A DNA stretch of 53,261 nucleotides from Bacteroidales bacterium. GTDB lineage: Bacteria; Bacteroidota; Bacteroidia; Bacteroidales; UBA932. Of this stretch, positions 45,256-53,070 are shown in pieces; the first letter of the stretch is position 1; every line of letters begins with the position of its first letter. The notes beneath the pieces are model-generated. The model worked only from the letters and a program-made list of their open reading frames with translations. It was not told the origin of the DNA and ran no database searches. The translations under genes and the position numbers were made by a program. Location of the stretch: contig JAEEIQ010000088.1 of NCBI GenBank assembly GCA_016281435.1, positions 1 through 53,261 of the forward strand, read 5' to 3'.

Positions 45256-47729
45256 TGGGGGGATCATTTAACAATATTTTGAAAAACGTCCTTCTTTTCG
45301 TCTTTCCTGTTCTTCTCCTGCTCGCCGGGGAGTCCCTGTCCTTTGCCCAGGGCCTGATATTCTCAAGGGACCCGGACAATACCAGCATGGAACTCTTCCC
45401 GAAGCGGAAACCCGTCCTGAAAGGAACCGTCACAATTGATTTCGATCTCGAAATATTCGACCCGGACGTGTTCGGACAGGTGGTCGTCTTCAACCGCGGA
45501 GGCAACGCCATCTCGCTGAGTTACATCTCAAAGACCAAGGAAGATGCCGGTTTCGTCCTCAACAGCCTCAACGACAAGACGAGGCTCATCGACATACCCT
45601 GCAACAAGGCGTCCCTTTCGCCCGCCCGCTGGCAGCACATCAGCCTTTCTGTCATACCTTCGGAAGAGGCGGTGGAACTGACCCTTTCAGGAAGGAAATA
45701 CAGACTCGTCATCGCCGACCTGCCCAAATCCGGGCCGTCCAGGATAACGTTCGGCAGCAGCAAGCAGGCCGTGATAGATTCTCCCCTCATGGCCCTGAAA
45801 AGCATACGCGTGACGGACAACCGCCGCAGTTACGAGTGGCCGCTCGGAGAATACGAAGGCAGTCTCGCGATGGAAACAGGCGGCCACAGGAGCGCCGTCA
45901 TCACCAACGCCCAGTGGCTGAAAAGCTTCCAGCACAACTGGAGCAAGATCAAGGAGTTTTCCGCCGACTACGCGGCCGGATTGTGCTTCAAGGAAGAAAC
46001 ATCCGAGTTGTTCATTGTAAGCCCGGATTCGCTAACCGCCTATTCGCCGGGCAGCGGAGCGGAAAGGCATATGCAGGTCGGTCCTCCAAATCTGGACCAG
46101 GGCTATTCCGGAGAAGCCGTATATGACCGTGAAAGGGATTGCATCTATTACTATAATCTTATCAACGACGGCTCTTTCGCCCGGCCTTTCATGGATATCC
46201 TTGACTGCAACGGCAATGTTCTCAGCAAGGAGAAAGTAAGGTTTTCCAACGCCTTGCACCACCACGCATATGCTTTTTATCCGGAAAACCGGAAGTTGTA
46301 CATCTTCGGCGGCTATGGGAACTACAGCTATTCCGACCGCATATTCTGTTATGATTTCGACAACAATGACTGGCAACAGGTAGACTATACCGGGGACCAT
46401 ATCCCCGCGAGGATGCATACCGTCTCTTCTGTCACCAAGGAAGGCAAGATGCTGATTTTCGGAGGAGTGGGCAACGTGGTCGGGAGGCAGGAACTTGGCA
46501 AGGAATTCTACTTCGATCTCTATGCCTTCAACCCGCAGACGAGGGAAGTCAACCGTCTTTGGAACCTCCCGAATCCGAAAGAGGACGCAGACCTGTATAT
46601 CCCGACCAGGGGCATTATAGTACACGAAAACAACAACGCCCTTTACATACTCTGCCGCTCAAGGCATCAGGATGTATATCTGCGGCGGTTCAACGCGGAT
46701 AACGGCAGTTCGGAGGTGGTTTCGAACAACCTGCCGGACAGGGCGGCCAGCATCCTTTCGTCGTACTATCTTTTCTACGACGAAGCCTACTCGAAGATGT
46801 ATGCCGTCGAGAGGGACAGCGATGAAGATACGAAACGTGCGAAGATTACCGTCTGGTCCATTGACACTCCTCCCGTGGTGGCGCAGCCGCAGGTGCTGAT
46901 TTCAAGAAGAAGGATCCTTCCGTGGTGCATAAGCGCGCTGGTCCTTATCCTGGCAGTAGTCTTGTATTTCCTGCTCAGGCCCAAGGCAAAGGCCATCGAG
47001 CCGGTACTCGAGAGCACGGAGGAGCACCTGCCGCCCAACACCATCCGTTTCTTCGGCGGATTTACCGTCATAGACCGGGATGGGAACAACATCACCGAGC
47101 GTTTTGGAATCAAGATCAAGCAAATGCTGGTCATAATCATGCTGTATTCCGAAATCGGCAAGGGAATAAACACGGTCAAACTGTCCACTTCCATATGGCC
47201 CGAAAAAACGAGTTCCGACGCCAAGAACATACGCGGAGTCACGATGAACCACCTGAGGACCCTGTTGAAGGAACTCGACGGCATCTCGATTGACTACGTG
47301 GACGGCAAGTGGGTTCTTGAAACCGGCCCCGATCTTGAATGGGACTTCGCCATAGTGAAATCCATCGCCCGCGAAATCCTATCCTCGGCCGACGGCAAGA
47401 TTACGAAGGAAAGATCATCTCGTTTCCTAGACATGTTGTCCAGGGGGCCCATTCTTCCCCGCTTTGTCCAATACGACTGGTTCGACAATATCAAGCTGGA
47501 TTGCGAAGAAGCAGTCCTCAAAGCAGCCGAAAGACTGCTGGCGGTTCTTTATGACAGTGGAGACGTGAAGGAAGCCTTGCGTTGTGCCGACGTGGTCCTC
47601 TCCATCGACCGTCTGGACGAACAGGCAATAGACTACAAGCTGAAGTGCCTGCGCCGCATGGGCCGGCAGGATTTCGCAAAGGATGTCGAAGCCCGTTTCC
47701 ACGCCCTCTTCAAGGCGCAGGACGAGTAG
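45255..47729 (+). CDS. Transmembrane one-component regulator: LamG-like and beta-propeller sensor, winged-helix and TPR/BTAD-like output
   Basis: The 824 residues start with a signal/anchor segment (to about SFAQG). Residues about 35-190 look like a LamG/concanavalin-type sandwich; about 220-530 contain Kelch-like blades (KLYIFGGYGNYSYSDRIFCY, MLIFGGVGN). A single membrane helix follows at about 553-576 (RRR, then a hydrophobic run to LRPK). The cytoplasmic part starts with FFGGFTVIDRDGN at about 599 and a winged-helix block (LSTSIWPEK, then NHLRTLLKEL), then a helical TPR/BTAD-like tail with ALRCADVVLSIDRLDEQAID. This layout resembles SARP-type activators fixed to a periplasmic sensor. I chose ATG 45255 over a TTG two codons upstream. 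It probably senses a glycan and controls the locus. Confidence 0.78.
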   Translation: MGGSFNNILKNVLLFVFPVLLLLAGESLSFAQGLIFSRDPDNTSMELFPKRKPVLKGTVTIDFDLEIFDPDVFGQVVVFNRGGNAISLSYISKTKEDAGFVLNSLNDKTRLIDIPCNKASLSPARWQHISLSVIPSEEAVELTLSGRKYRLVIADLPKSGPSRITFGSSKQAVIDSPLMALKSIRVTDNRRSYEWPLGEYEGSLAMETGGHRSAVITNAQWLKSFQHNWSKIKEFSADYAAGLCFKEETSELFIVSPDSLTAYSPGSGAERHMQVGPPNLDQGYSGEAVYDRERDCIYYYNLINDGSFARPFMDILDCNGNVLSKEKVRFSNALHHHAYAFYPENRKLYIFGGYGNYSYSDRIFCYDFDNNDWQQVDYTGDHIPARMHTVSSVTKEGKMLIFGGVGNVVGRQELGKEFYFDLYAFNPQTREVNRLWNLPNPKEDADLYIPTRGIIVHENNNALYILCRSRHQDVYLRRFNADNGSSEVVSNNLPDRAASILSSYYLFYDEAYSKMYAVERDSDEDTKRAKITVWSIDTPPVVAQPQVLISRRRILPWCISALVLILAVVLYFLLRPKAKAIEPVLESTEEHLPPNTIRFFGGFTVIDRDGNNITERFGIKIKQMLVIIMLYSEIGKGINTVKLSTSIWPEKTSSDAKNIRGVTMNHLRTLLKELDGISIDYVDGKWVLETGPDLEWDFAIVKSIAREILSSADGKITKERSSRFLDMLSRGPILPRFVQYDWFDNIKLDCEEAVLKAAERLLAVLYDSGDVKEALRCADVVLSIDRLDEQAIDYKLKCLRRMGRQDFAKDVEARFHALFKAQDE

Positions 47730-47734
47730 GTCCA

Positions 47735-48487
47735 TTATTGTTCATCCGGAGATCCGTCGTCGAAACGCGGGTCATAGTATAGCGTACTCTCCCGCCTGTT
47801 GAGCGCCGCTTCCGTCAATATCTTGTTTCGCGTAGACTTGAAAAGGAAATAGCAGAACGCCAGAAGGAGCAGGGTTATCATTCCCGACACCGCAGTACTG
47901 ATCTCCGAGGAGAAAGCCAGCGTGTCATAGACGCCATGGAGGATTACAGGATAGAGCCATACCTTGATGCGGTCCCATGGCCTGACAGAAGCCCAATCAA
48001 AGTGGTTGCGGGAATAGAAATACCCCATCACTATCGCGAAGGAGAAGTGTCCGGGGACCGCCAGCAGGGCCCTTGTCACGCTGACATAGAACCATGCGGC
48101 TCCGGATGACAGCACGTACATCAGGTTCTCCAGGCAGGCGAAGCCCAACCCGACGGCGGCAGCGTAGACGAGCCCGTCATAGCGCTCGTCGAACTCACGG
48201 CTCTTGCGAAGCAGCAGCCAGAGCATGAAAAGCTTTGCCGTCTCCTCCGGAATCGCGGCGCCGAAGAACGAGACCTTCATGGCTTCGGAAAAGGTCGAGG
48301 GCTCGTTGATGTACAAGCCCATATTCAGCAGCGGCCCGGAAATCAGGGTCGAAGCGAAGGTGGCAAGGCCGCCATACAAGAATCCCTTGAGCACGAGCCT
48401 TTTGGGTTCGCGGTTGAAATCTTTGCTATACACATAGTATAGAAGAAGCAGGGCCGGCAAAACCGCCGCAGCGAAAACAATCCACAT
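47735..48487 (-). CDS. PrsW-family intramembrane metalloprotease
   Basis: The 250 residues form a polytopic membrane protein with the PrsW set: Glu81-Glu82 and Lys85 in PEETAKLF, Glu120-Asn121 in CLENLMYV, His147 in PGHFSF and His184/Asp188 in LHGVYD. PrsW of Bacillus cuts the anti-sigma factor RsiW in the membrane; relatives form the CPBP-like group. I chose the ATG at 48487 since it begins MWIVFAAAVLP and is the first membrane helix; an open frame from 48526 would run through a repeat. It converges on the regulator gene, 5 bp from its stop. Its substrate is unknown. Confidence 0.85.
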   Translation of the reverse strand: MWIVFAAAVLPALLLLYYVYSKDFNREPKRLVLKGFLYGGLATFASTLISGPLLNMGLYINEPSTFSEAMKVSFFGAAIPEETAKLFMLWLLLRKSREFDERYDGLVYAAAVGLGFACLENLMYVLSSGAAWFYVSVTRALLAVPGHFSFAIVMGYFYSRNHFDWASVRPWDRIKVWLYPVILHGVYDTLAFSSEISTAVSGMITLLLLAFCYFLFKSTRNKILTEAALNRRESTLYYDPRFDDGSPDEQ

Positions 48488-48537
48488 ATCAACTGCTAAT
48501 TTCGTCAATCTGCGTATTATTTGCAAATTTACCCGGC
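48488..48537 (-). repeat. Dispersed leader repeat, copy 2
   Basis: This is the second copy of the 50-base element at 9420-9469, with two mismatches. It ends directly at the PrsW ATG (48487). The left hairpin arm that is intact in copy 1 is decayed here and holds the start codon. The minus strand again offers TAAATTTG as a possible -7 box, about 40 nt from the start codon. Confidence 0.75.
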
Positions 48538-48580
48538 CACCCCTGCGGGGCGCATGACGAATAGCTCCTGGATTGCAGTC

Positions 48581-48661
48581 CGTGAGTGGAAAGGCCGGTT
48601 TTACTCACCGTGGCCTTCTGGAACGGCCTTTCGTGAGTGGATCCGCGTGTTTTACTCACCG
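48581..48661. repeat. Two 30-bp palindromic repeats
   Basis: Units at 48581-48610 and 48632-48661 both read CGTGAGTGGA, a variable centre, then GTTTTACTCACCG, with starts 51 bp apart. GTGAGT and ACTCAC within each unit can pair. Between the units GGCC-N9-GGCC can also fold. They lie between the nuclease stop (48679) and the PrsW leader. They may be terminator or REP-like elements linked to the nuclease. Confidence 0.65.
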
Positions 48662-48678
48662 CGGTCGCTCGCTGCGAG

Positions 48679-49605
48679 TTAAAGGCCGGCAAGATCCTCC
48701 CTGGACAGGCCGGTACACTTTGCCGCCATTTCTACCGATAGTCCCTCCGCCAGCATTCTTCGGGCTGTTTCCAGCATGGCCTCGCGTGCGCCTTCGGCAC
48801 GTCCCTCGGCACGTCCTTCGGCGAGGCCCTCGTCCCGGGCGTAGGCTTTTTCGGCGATTATGTCCAATTCCGTTCTCATATACGTTTCGTATTTCGTCTG
48901 TTTCGCGATGTCCATGTTGGCAAACTCCGCCGCATCGTACAACTCCCTCAGCATCTCGTCCTCGAATCCCTCCGGCCTCTGCTCCAACTCATGCATGTAC
49001 TTCAGCGAGTATGCGAACCTCTCGAGCAGCGTGCCGCACTTGTCGGCCTCTCCCTTCCCGTACTTCAGCCGGCCAAGCTCCAGATAAACGAACTGCAGCG
49101 CTCCCGTCATCAACTCCCCGGTCTTCCTGCTGCATAGTTCATACCGGCTTATCAGTCCTTCTTCCAGTATGTCCCCGCCTTCGTGGGGGATGCTGAAGTT
49201 CAGCATGCTGATCACGTATATGGGAAGAAGATGGTAGTCCATCGGGTCTATCCGATCTCCACGCGTAGCATTTTGCTTCCGCTCATCTATCCTCGCGCTG
49301 AGCTGAGCTCGGATAGGGTAAGTCGAGTAGCAGAGCATCCTGTCAGCGTAGTTGTGCTGAGGGGAGAACTGCATCTCCACGATGAACTGTTCTCCGGTGT
49401 CTCCCGTGCAGTACACGTCAAAAGTAGTTATTTTATCCGAAACGGACAAGCCGTGGTTCTCCTTGTCGCGGAACTCAAGGCGGGAAATGCTCTTCCCCGG
49501 GACGAGAAGTTCTATGATCCTGATAAGGAGTGATTCATGCTCCGGGGAGCAGACGACCACCTTGAAGGCGTCGTCGAAGAGGATGTTGGCGTATTTCTGG
49601 GTCAT
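48679..49605 (-). CDS. Rpn-type PD-(D/E)XK nuclease family protein (putative transposase)
   Basis: I chose the ATG at 49605, which gives MTQKYANILFDDAFKVVV, the usual family N-terminus; an open frame extends 55 codons further through a terminator-like hairpin and is unlikely. The 308 residues include the nuclease core block TTFDVYC followed by FIVEMQF, which carries the Asp and Glu-x-Met/Lys-type acidic residues. The C-terminus has the tandem AEGRAEGRAEG common in this family. Relatives act in RecA-independent recombination and DNA cleavage; copies are numerous in Bacteroidetes. Repeats follow it on the downstream side. It is probably a self-contained accessory gene. Confidence 0.85.
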   Translation of the reverse strand: MTQKYANILFDDAFKVVVCSPEHESLLIRIIELLVPGKSISRLEFRDKENHGLSVSDKITTFDVYCTGDTGEQFIVEMQFSPQHNYADRMLCYSTYPIRAQLSARIDERKQNATRGDRIDPMDYHLLPIYVISMLNFSIPHEGGDILEEGLISRYELCSRKTGELMTGALQFVYLELGRLKYGKGEADKCGTLLERFAYSLKYMHELEQRPEGFEDEMLRELYDAAEFANMDIAKQTKYETYMRTELDIIAEKAYARDEGLAEGRAEGRAEGAREAMLETARRMLAEGLSVEMAAKCTGLSREDLAGL

Positions 49606-49618
49606 GACGGTAAAAGGT

Positions 49619-49651
49619 AAAAAACCGCACCCCGGACCGTCCGGAGCACGG
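49619..49651 (-). terminator. Intrinsic terminator after GH172 and ahead of the nuclease start
   Basis: On the minus strand CCGTGCTCCGGAC (49651-49639) pairs with GTCCGGGGTGCGG (49637-49625), 13 positions with three G-T wobbles and a one-base centre that would open into a small loop, followed by six T (49624-49619). It ends GH172 transcripts. The nuclease ATG is only 13 nt beyond the T run, so it also stands in that gene's leader. Confidence 0.7.
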
Positions 49652-49786
49652 CTGCAAAACTTGCCAGCATCAGCGTGAAAAACAAGGACCTGTGACGAAA
49701 TGCGTGCAGATTTACTTGTTTCTGTATGTTTTTGAAGATTCTGTATAAGAAAGTTGCAACGAATCGGCAATCATTTCTCAATGTTG

Positions 49787-51352
49787 TCACTTCTTTGGCG
49801 TCATATACCAGAAATTCACACGCCCGTAGGTGATTGTCCCGGGAACGGAAACCTGCAGCAGTTCCATGTCGAAATCGAGAGACTTTCTGAACGGAATAGC
49901 GTCCAGGAAGCGCCAGCGGACGTTGCTGACGAATCCGGGGCGTCCTGCTCCTTCGCCGCAGGGCTGGGCGATGAAGGGATGCTCGAAGGGGGTGCCGCTG
50001 CTCCACGCATATCCTACGTAGTCCTCCGATCCGGTGCCGAAATGCGAGGGGAAGGATTCCCCGTCCACGTAGATTTTCTCGTCCCCTTCTCCCCACCATT
50101 TCTTCGCGCCGTTGGTGATCGAGAATACGGTCCCGACATAGGTGCCGCGTCCTTCCACGGAGAGGAAATCGAGGTCATATTGCCCTTCGGACGGGCCTAC
50201 CGCGTAAGTCTCTTCCGCCCAGTTGGCGCAGAAGTGCATGGATTCCCCATCCCAGTTCCAGGACCCGTAGCGCAGTTCACCCGAGACTATGGAGATGTCG
50301 GCGTCGGAGGTGTTCCTGAGCGTGAGTTTGCACGAGCGCCTGAATGGCATCGTCCAGTATGCTTCCATGTTCTGCCCGTCGGATGAAGCCATCCGTGTGC
50401 TGAATTTGCGCATGACTTTTCCTGTGCCGAAGAAATCTCCGGCCGGAACGCTGACAGTGCGATGGCCGTCGAAACTGATTTCAATGACGAGGGACCGCAG
50501 GGCCTTCGCCATGTCTTCGGCCTGGATGTCCAGGGAGAAGGTGCGGATGGCCTTTTCCCCGCCGAGGCGGAAGGTCCTGCTGCGTCCGGGCTTCAGTACG
50601 CAGTTCAGGGGCAGGCATCCTTCGGCCCCTTCCGAGGGCTTTTCCGCGAGCATCCTGCAGGCAGCTTCGATTGCGCCTGAATTCGCCTTGAGCGCGTTCT
50701 TGTCGAGGGTCCGGACAGAGGTCCCGGCGGGATACTTCCGGTATTCGATGTTGTAGTAGAATTTCCCGACGCGGGTGTTGTCCGCTCCGAGGTTGAGTTC
50801 GTCTATCGAGTCCCCTTCGAAGGTTATCTTGCAGGATTTCGCGAAAGGAACGGGCAGGAAGAGGTTGTAGCCGCGTTTTCTTGCTTCGTTCTTTTCCGGC
50901 ACGGAGGCTGCCAGCGGGTACGGGACCAGGGTCTCCGATCCCATCAGGTCCTTCATGGGACCTTCGATGACGGGTTCCCGGGCTCCGTCGAGATAGACCC
51001 GCACGATGCCTTCGAGCAGGTCGGCGTAGGTCGTCATCCAGAAGCGGGTGACTGCTCCCGGGCCTTGCGCATCCATCATTACGAATTCCCTTCGTCCGCG
51101 CTCCCGCTCGATGCGCAGCCACCAGTTGCGGTCGAGATTCGCGAACCATCCGGCCTGCCCCTTTGCGACGGAATGGCGGTCGTAGCTGCTCGCCTGCAGG
51201 CACTCGAAGTCCTTGAACCTGGCCAGGCCGTCCCGGTCGGTCATCTCCCGCAGGAGGCTGGTGAGGGTGACCTCGTCATTTGATATGCGTTCATGATCGG
51301 GAACTGACGGCATTCCGGTCAGCAGCAGGGAAATAAGAATCAGTCGAACCAT
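49787..51352 (-). CDS. GH172 (DUF2961) glycosidase, exported
   Basis: The 521 residues begin MVRLILISLLLTGMPS, a Sec signal peptide. I chose the ATG at 51352; an open frame from a TTG at 51382 would overlap a -7-like box. The DUF2961 signature is near the C-terminus: GEGDEKIYVDGE and then PSHFGTGSEDYVGYAW. Glu422 and Glu443 are 21 residues apart, the same distance as the catalytic pair I recall for the alpha-D-fructofuranosidase that founded GH172. Known members cut alpha-D-fructofuranosides or D-arabinofuranosides as trimers. It stands alone, flanked by terminators, so it is probably a separate unit. Confidence 0.85.
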   Translation of the reverse strand: MVRLILISLLLTGMPSVPDHERISNDEVTLTSLLREMTDRDGLARFKDFECLQASSYDRHSVAKGQAGWFANLDRNWWLRIERERGRREFVMMDAQGPGAVTRFWMTTYADLLEGIVRVYLDGAREPVIEGPMKDLMGSETLVPYPLAASVPEKNEARKRGYNLFLPVPFAKSCKITFEGDSIDELNLGADNTRVGKFYYNIEYRKYPAGTSVRTLDKNALKANSGAIEAACRMLAEKPSEGAEGCLPLNCVLKPGRSRTFRLGGEKAIRTFSLDIQAEDMAKALRSLVIEISFDGHRTVSVPAGDFFGTGKVMRKFSTRMASSDGQNMEAYWTMPFRRSCKLTLRNTSDADISIVSGELRYGSWNWDGESMHFCANWAEETYAVGPSEGQYDLDFLSVEGRGTYVGTVFSITNGAKKWWGEGDEKIYVDGESFPSHFGTGSEDYVGYAWSSGTPFEHPFIAQPCGEGAGRPGFVSNVRWRFLDAIPFRKSLDFDMELLQVSVPGTITYGRVNFWYMTPKK

Positions 51353-51379
51353 GGTTCCGGATAGTTTTGGTGTCAGATA

Positions 51380-51387
51380 CAAATTTA
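51380..51387 (-). promoter_or_regulatory. Possible -7 box of the GH172 gene
   Basis: The minus strand reads TAAATTTG, an exact TAnnTTTG match, 27 nt ahead of the ATG at 51352. No clear TTTG or TTG is seen 19 to 21 nt further upstream. Confidence 0.4.
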
Positions 51388-51518
51388 GATAATTTTTGAA
51401 TATTCGGAAGAATCGTGTAACTGTCTTCTTTGCCGCATCTGATGGCCTTTAAACTGTGGCGCATTTGTGTGTACACAGTTTTTGCCGTGGCGGGTAATAG
51501 CTTGATGTTGTGTGATTT

Positions 51519-51560
51519 AAGCAATAGGCTTCCGCCTTTTGGGACGGAAGCCTATTGCTT
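51519..51560. repeat. Strong hairpin in the GH172 upstream gap
   Basis: GCAATAGGCTTCCG (51521-51534) and its exact complement (51545-51558) form a 14-bp stem, extended by two A-T pairs, around a 10-nt loop. The following bases are TTTATT on the plus strand and TTAAAT on the minus strand, so a weak two-way terminator is possible. It follows the clear terminator at 51594-51627. Confidence 0.65.
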
Positions 51561-51593
51561 TATTGCTTGATAGTGAGCCGGTTTAGTGCCACG

Positions 51594-51627
51594 AAAAAAC
51601 CGGCCGCTGTTTGTTTCGGCGACCGGT
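51594..51627 (-). terminator. Intrinsic terminator of the small lipoprotein gene
   Basis: On the minus strand ACCGGTCGCCG pairs with the CAGCGGCCGGT arm (one internal mismatch) and is followed by six T (51599-51594). It lies 21 nt past the stop at 51648. Confidence 0.65.
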
Positions 51628-51647
51628 ATGGAACATGCGGATTCTTG

Positions 51648-52169
51648 TTATTCCGCTTTCTCGAGTTTTCCGCTGACGCTCATCTTGAAGGTCCTGCCGT
51701 CAACGGTCTTGGCGTCGACCTTGAGAGTGACGTTCTTGCCGTCGTCCTTAAGCTCCATGGTGCCGGATTTGAACCATGTACCTACAGAAGAGTGACCGAT
51801 CTCGCCGCCGCCCCATTTGGTGTTGTAGTGGTGGATATCGTACTTGTAACCGCTTTCTGAAGTGCTGTTGATCTCGAAATCAAAAGGCGTCGAGGCGTTG
51901 TATTTGCCGAGGTCGACTTTCTTTCCCTTGCAGGCGGAAGAGATGTGGAGGAATGCGTGGCAGGGGATGCTTTCGACCGTGAAGTCGATGTCAAGGTGGT
52001 AACCGGGCACGCCGTCCAGCTGGTGGTTAGACTCCATGTATACGCAGTAGTTGCAGTTCGCGTCGACGGTTGCGTTGCCGAAGGTGACGGAGTTGGTAAC
52101 GGGTTCTTCCTTAGTGCAGGAAAAAGCCATGAATGCAGCGAGGCAGAGAAGTGTTGCGATTCGTTTCAT
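51648..52169 (-). CDS. Small lipoprotein of unknown function
   Basis: The 173 residues start with a lipoprotein signal (lipobox AFSC, Cys18, then TKEEP). The remainder is rich in beta-prone segments with VYMESNHQLDGVPGYHLDIDF and KYDIHHYNTKWGGGEIG, which suggests a small beta-sandwich. I recognise no family. It starts 19 nt after the DUF4861 gene and is probably the last gene of the kduI-DUF4861 transcript, so a link to pectin or uronate use is possible but unproven. Confidence 0.75.
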   Translation of the reverse strand: MKRIATLLCLAAFMAFSCTKEEPVTNSVTFGNATVDANCNYCVYMESNHQLDGVPGYHLDIDFTVESIPCHAFLHISSACKGKKVDLGKYNASTPFDFEINSTSESGYKYDIHHYNTKWGGGEIGHSSVGTWFKSGTMELKDDGKNVTLKVDAKTVDGRTFKMSVSGKLEKAE

Positions 52170-52188
52170 CGGTATGAATTTTAATTGG

Positions 52189-53070
52189 TTATTTCTGTTT
52201 GCGGACCTCGTCGAACCAGGCCTCGGCGGTCTTCAGGTTGCCCTTGGACCAGCAGCTGCCGAAGTAATAGACGAAGGGCTCGCCGGACTTGACGTTCTTT
52301 ACGACGAGTCCATGGACCTGGTCCTCGGTGATGCAGACCCCTTCAGCTCCGGGGACATAGACCGCGACTCCGAGCATGCCGTCCTCGGGCTCCGCTCCGG
52401 TGTCGGAAGCATGTTCCCAGATGGCATAGCGGTCACCCTCGGAAATTTCCTTCTCGACGGTGTTCTGCTTGGGATGGCGGTTGATGCCGGCCGCTACGGG
52501 CAGGGTGTCGCCGAATTCCCCGCTGAAGGTGTAGGTGTCCTCTACCTTGCAGAAGTAGGTGTCGGGAATGACGGTGATCTTCTTGGAGAGGGCGATCTTC
52601 TCGCCTTTGGTCTCCCACTCGGGGTAGTCCAGGACGAAGACGACCTTTTCAGGCCCTTCTTCCACTATCTCCCATGAGCGGAAGTTGGTGGCGGGGAGCT
52701 CGAGCTGTCCTTCGATCATCGCGGCGGATGCGCCGGCTCCGAGGCTGCGGGCTACCTTGTAGCAGTCCTTGCCGTTGCCCCAGTCCTTGTGGTAGGACTT
52801 GCCGTTCTGAAGGTCGTCGATGTACCTCTGGTTGCATACGAGGGCGCCCGGGGTCTTTACCCAGACGTCGATGCCGGGAGAGGTAATCTGGCCTTTGCCG
52901 CAGCTCTCGAGGGCCTTGCCGTACATGCGGCCGGCGATCAGGTTGTTCTCGAATACGAAGTCGTCGTAGCGCTCGGGAACGAAGCGGGCCATGACCCTGG
53001 CTTCCTTCGGCTGCTGGCAGGAGCACATTCCGAGCGTCAGGGCGAGGGCTATGATAATTATCTTTTTCAT
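52189..53070 (-). CDS. DUF4861-family lipoprotein
   Basis: The 293 residues start with a lipoprotein signal (lipobox GMCSC, then QQPKEAR). The blocks MARFVPERYDDFVFENN, AGRMYGKALE, DVWVKTP and DWGNGKDCYKVARSLGAGA are typical of DUF4861 proteins, which often sit in pectin or uronate loci of Bacteroidetes. No catalytic role is firmly known to me. The ATG overlaps the kduI stop by one base (TAATG), so the two are translated together. Confidence 0.85.
   Translation of the reverse strand: MKKIIIIALALTLGMCSCQQPKEARVMARFVPERYDDFVFENNLIAGRMYGKALESCGKGQITSPGIDVWVKTPGALVCNQRYIDDLQNGKSYHKDWGNGKDCYKVARSLGAGASAAMIEGQLELPATNFRSWEIVEEGPEKVVFVLDYPEWETKGEKIALSKKITVIPDTYFCKVEDTYTFSGEFGDTLPVAAGINRHPKQNTVEKEISEGDRYAIWEHASDTGAEPEDGMLGVAVYVPGAEGVCITEDQVHGLVVKNVKSGEPFVYYFGSCWSKGNLKTAEAWFDEVRKQK

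Noticed and set aside
48487..48526. Longer N-terminus for the PrsW protein
   Set aside because: The extra 13 codons lie in the 50-base repeat, and the protein's first membrane helix starts at the internal Met at 48487.
48581..48661. CRISPR array
   Set aside because: There are only two units, each palindromic over most of its length, with a 21-bp interval and no cas genes nearby.
49605..49770. Longer N-terminus for the nuclease
   Set aside because: It would run through a terminator hairpin with a T run and add 55 residues the family does not have.
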